A DNA stretch of 64,000 bases from Aquimarina sp. Aq107. Its GTDB lineage: Bacteria > Bacteroidota > Bacteroidia > Flavobacteriales > Flavobacteriaceae. The notes under the pieces are model-generated. The model was not told where the DNA came from and ran no database searches. It saw only the letters and a list, made by a program, of their open reading frames with translations. Both the position numbers and the translations under genes were made by a program. Location: assembly GCF_943733665.1 (NCBI RefSeq), contig NZ_OX030782.1, positions 62,001-126,000 on the forward strand, given 5' to 3'. This document shows, piece after piece, positions 63,987-64,000 of the stretch. The first letter of the stretch is position 1. Each line of letters begins with the position of its first letter.

Positions 63987-64000
63987 AACAATAGATAATT

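Noticed and set aside
1..64000. CRISPR arrays, insertion sequences, tRNA or rRNA genes
   Set aside because: No repeat-spacer pattern, transposase motif, cloverleaf or rRNA core sequence was recognised; the only notable repeats are the 54-base pair near the right end and the 28-base regulatory pair.

Overview
The window looks like chromosomal DNA of a marine flavobacterium (Bacteroidota, Flavobacteriaceae; an Aquimarina/Tenacibaculum-like genus is a guess, not a result). The signs are low GC, promoters with the Bacteroidota -7 element TAnnTTTG, lack of Shine-Dalgarno sites, lipoproteins with an SCDSDD/SCQSDD start, a FecI/FecR/TonB-receptor/DUF4249 unit, DUF4374 and CarboxypepD_reg-type TonB receptors. 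No tRNA, rRNA, insertion sequence or CRISPR was seen.

Region 1 (1-24850) is an almost complete adenosylcobalamin pathway. cobQ, a threonine-phosphate decarboxylase, cbiB and a small P-loop ATPase come first. A TAnnTTTG promoter and a cobalamin riboswitch (about 4196-4484) follow, heading a long co-directional run: ferredoxin-like protein, Rossmann-SUMT fusion, cbiX, cbiL, cbiH-cbiC fusion, bluB, cbiET, cbiG-cbiF fusion, cbiJ, cbiD, a NiCoT-like cobalt permease, a ChlI/ChlD-like chelatase subunit, cbiA, a PduO-type adenosyltransferase, a CobW GTPase and cobN. The ring-contraction genes are of the early-cobalt (anaerobic) type, yet a CobN-type chelatase set and the oxygen-dependent BluB are also present. 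Genes for the last nucleotide-loop steps (cobU, cobS, cobT) are not in the window.

Region 2 (25105-34753) holds a membrane-bound AraC-type regulator, a small outer-membrane protein, an S41 peptidase lipoprotein, an alpha/beta-hydrolase lipoprotein, and a reverse-strand ECF sigma / FecR anti-sigma / TonB receptor / DUF4249 unit.

Region 3 (35000-51418) is a hydroxamate siderophore locus. It has a PLP decarboxylase, an N-monooxygenase, an MFS exporter, two tandem GNAT-NIS synthetase fusions, a DUF1624-like membrane acyltransferase, a convergent AraC regulator, a TonB receptor, a DUF4374 lipoprotein and a PepSY membrane protein. A 28-base element with CGTC repeats 21 bp apart occurs in front of both the biosynthetic operon and the receptor gene. 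A second shared box, TTATTTAGAC, lies just downstream of both -7 elements.

Region 4 (51526-53280) carries isocitrate lyase, a possible 36-codon upstream ORF and a palindromic GCGAACGTTCGC operator candidate.

Region 5 (54371-63595) is the most novel part. It runs FHA-winged-helix regulator, TOMM-type kinase/cyclase/ATPase fusion, a 211-residue candidate precursor ending in CysCys, a YcaO cyclodehydratase fusion and a KamA-like radical SAM aminomutase. I read it as a phospho-regulated azoline RiPP locus with an unusual aminomutase partner. It is followed by a terminator, then two 54-base promoter-like direct repeats flanking a strong hairpin, which may encode small RNAs. All functional statements are family-level inference from sequence motifs; no database search was run.
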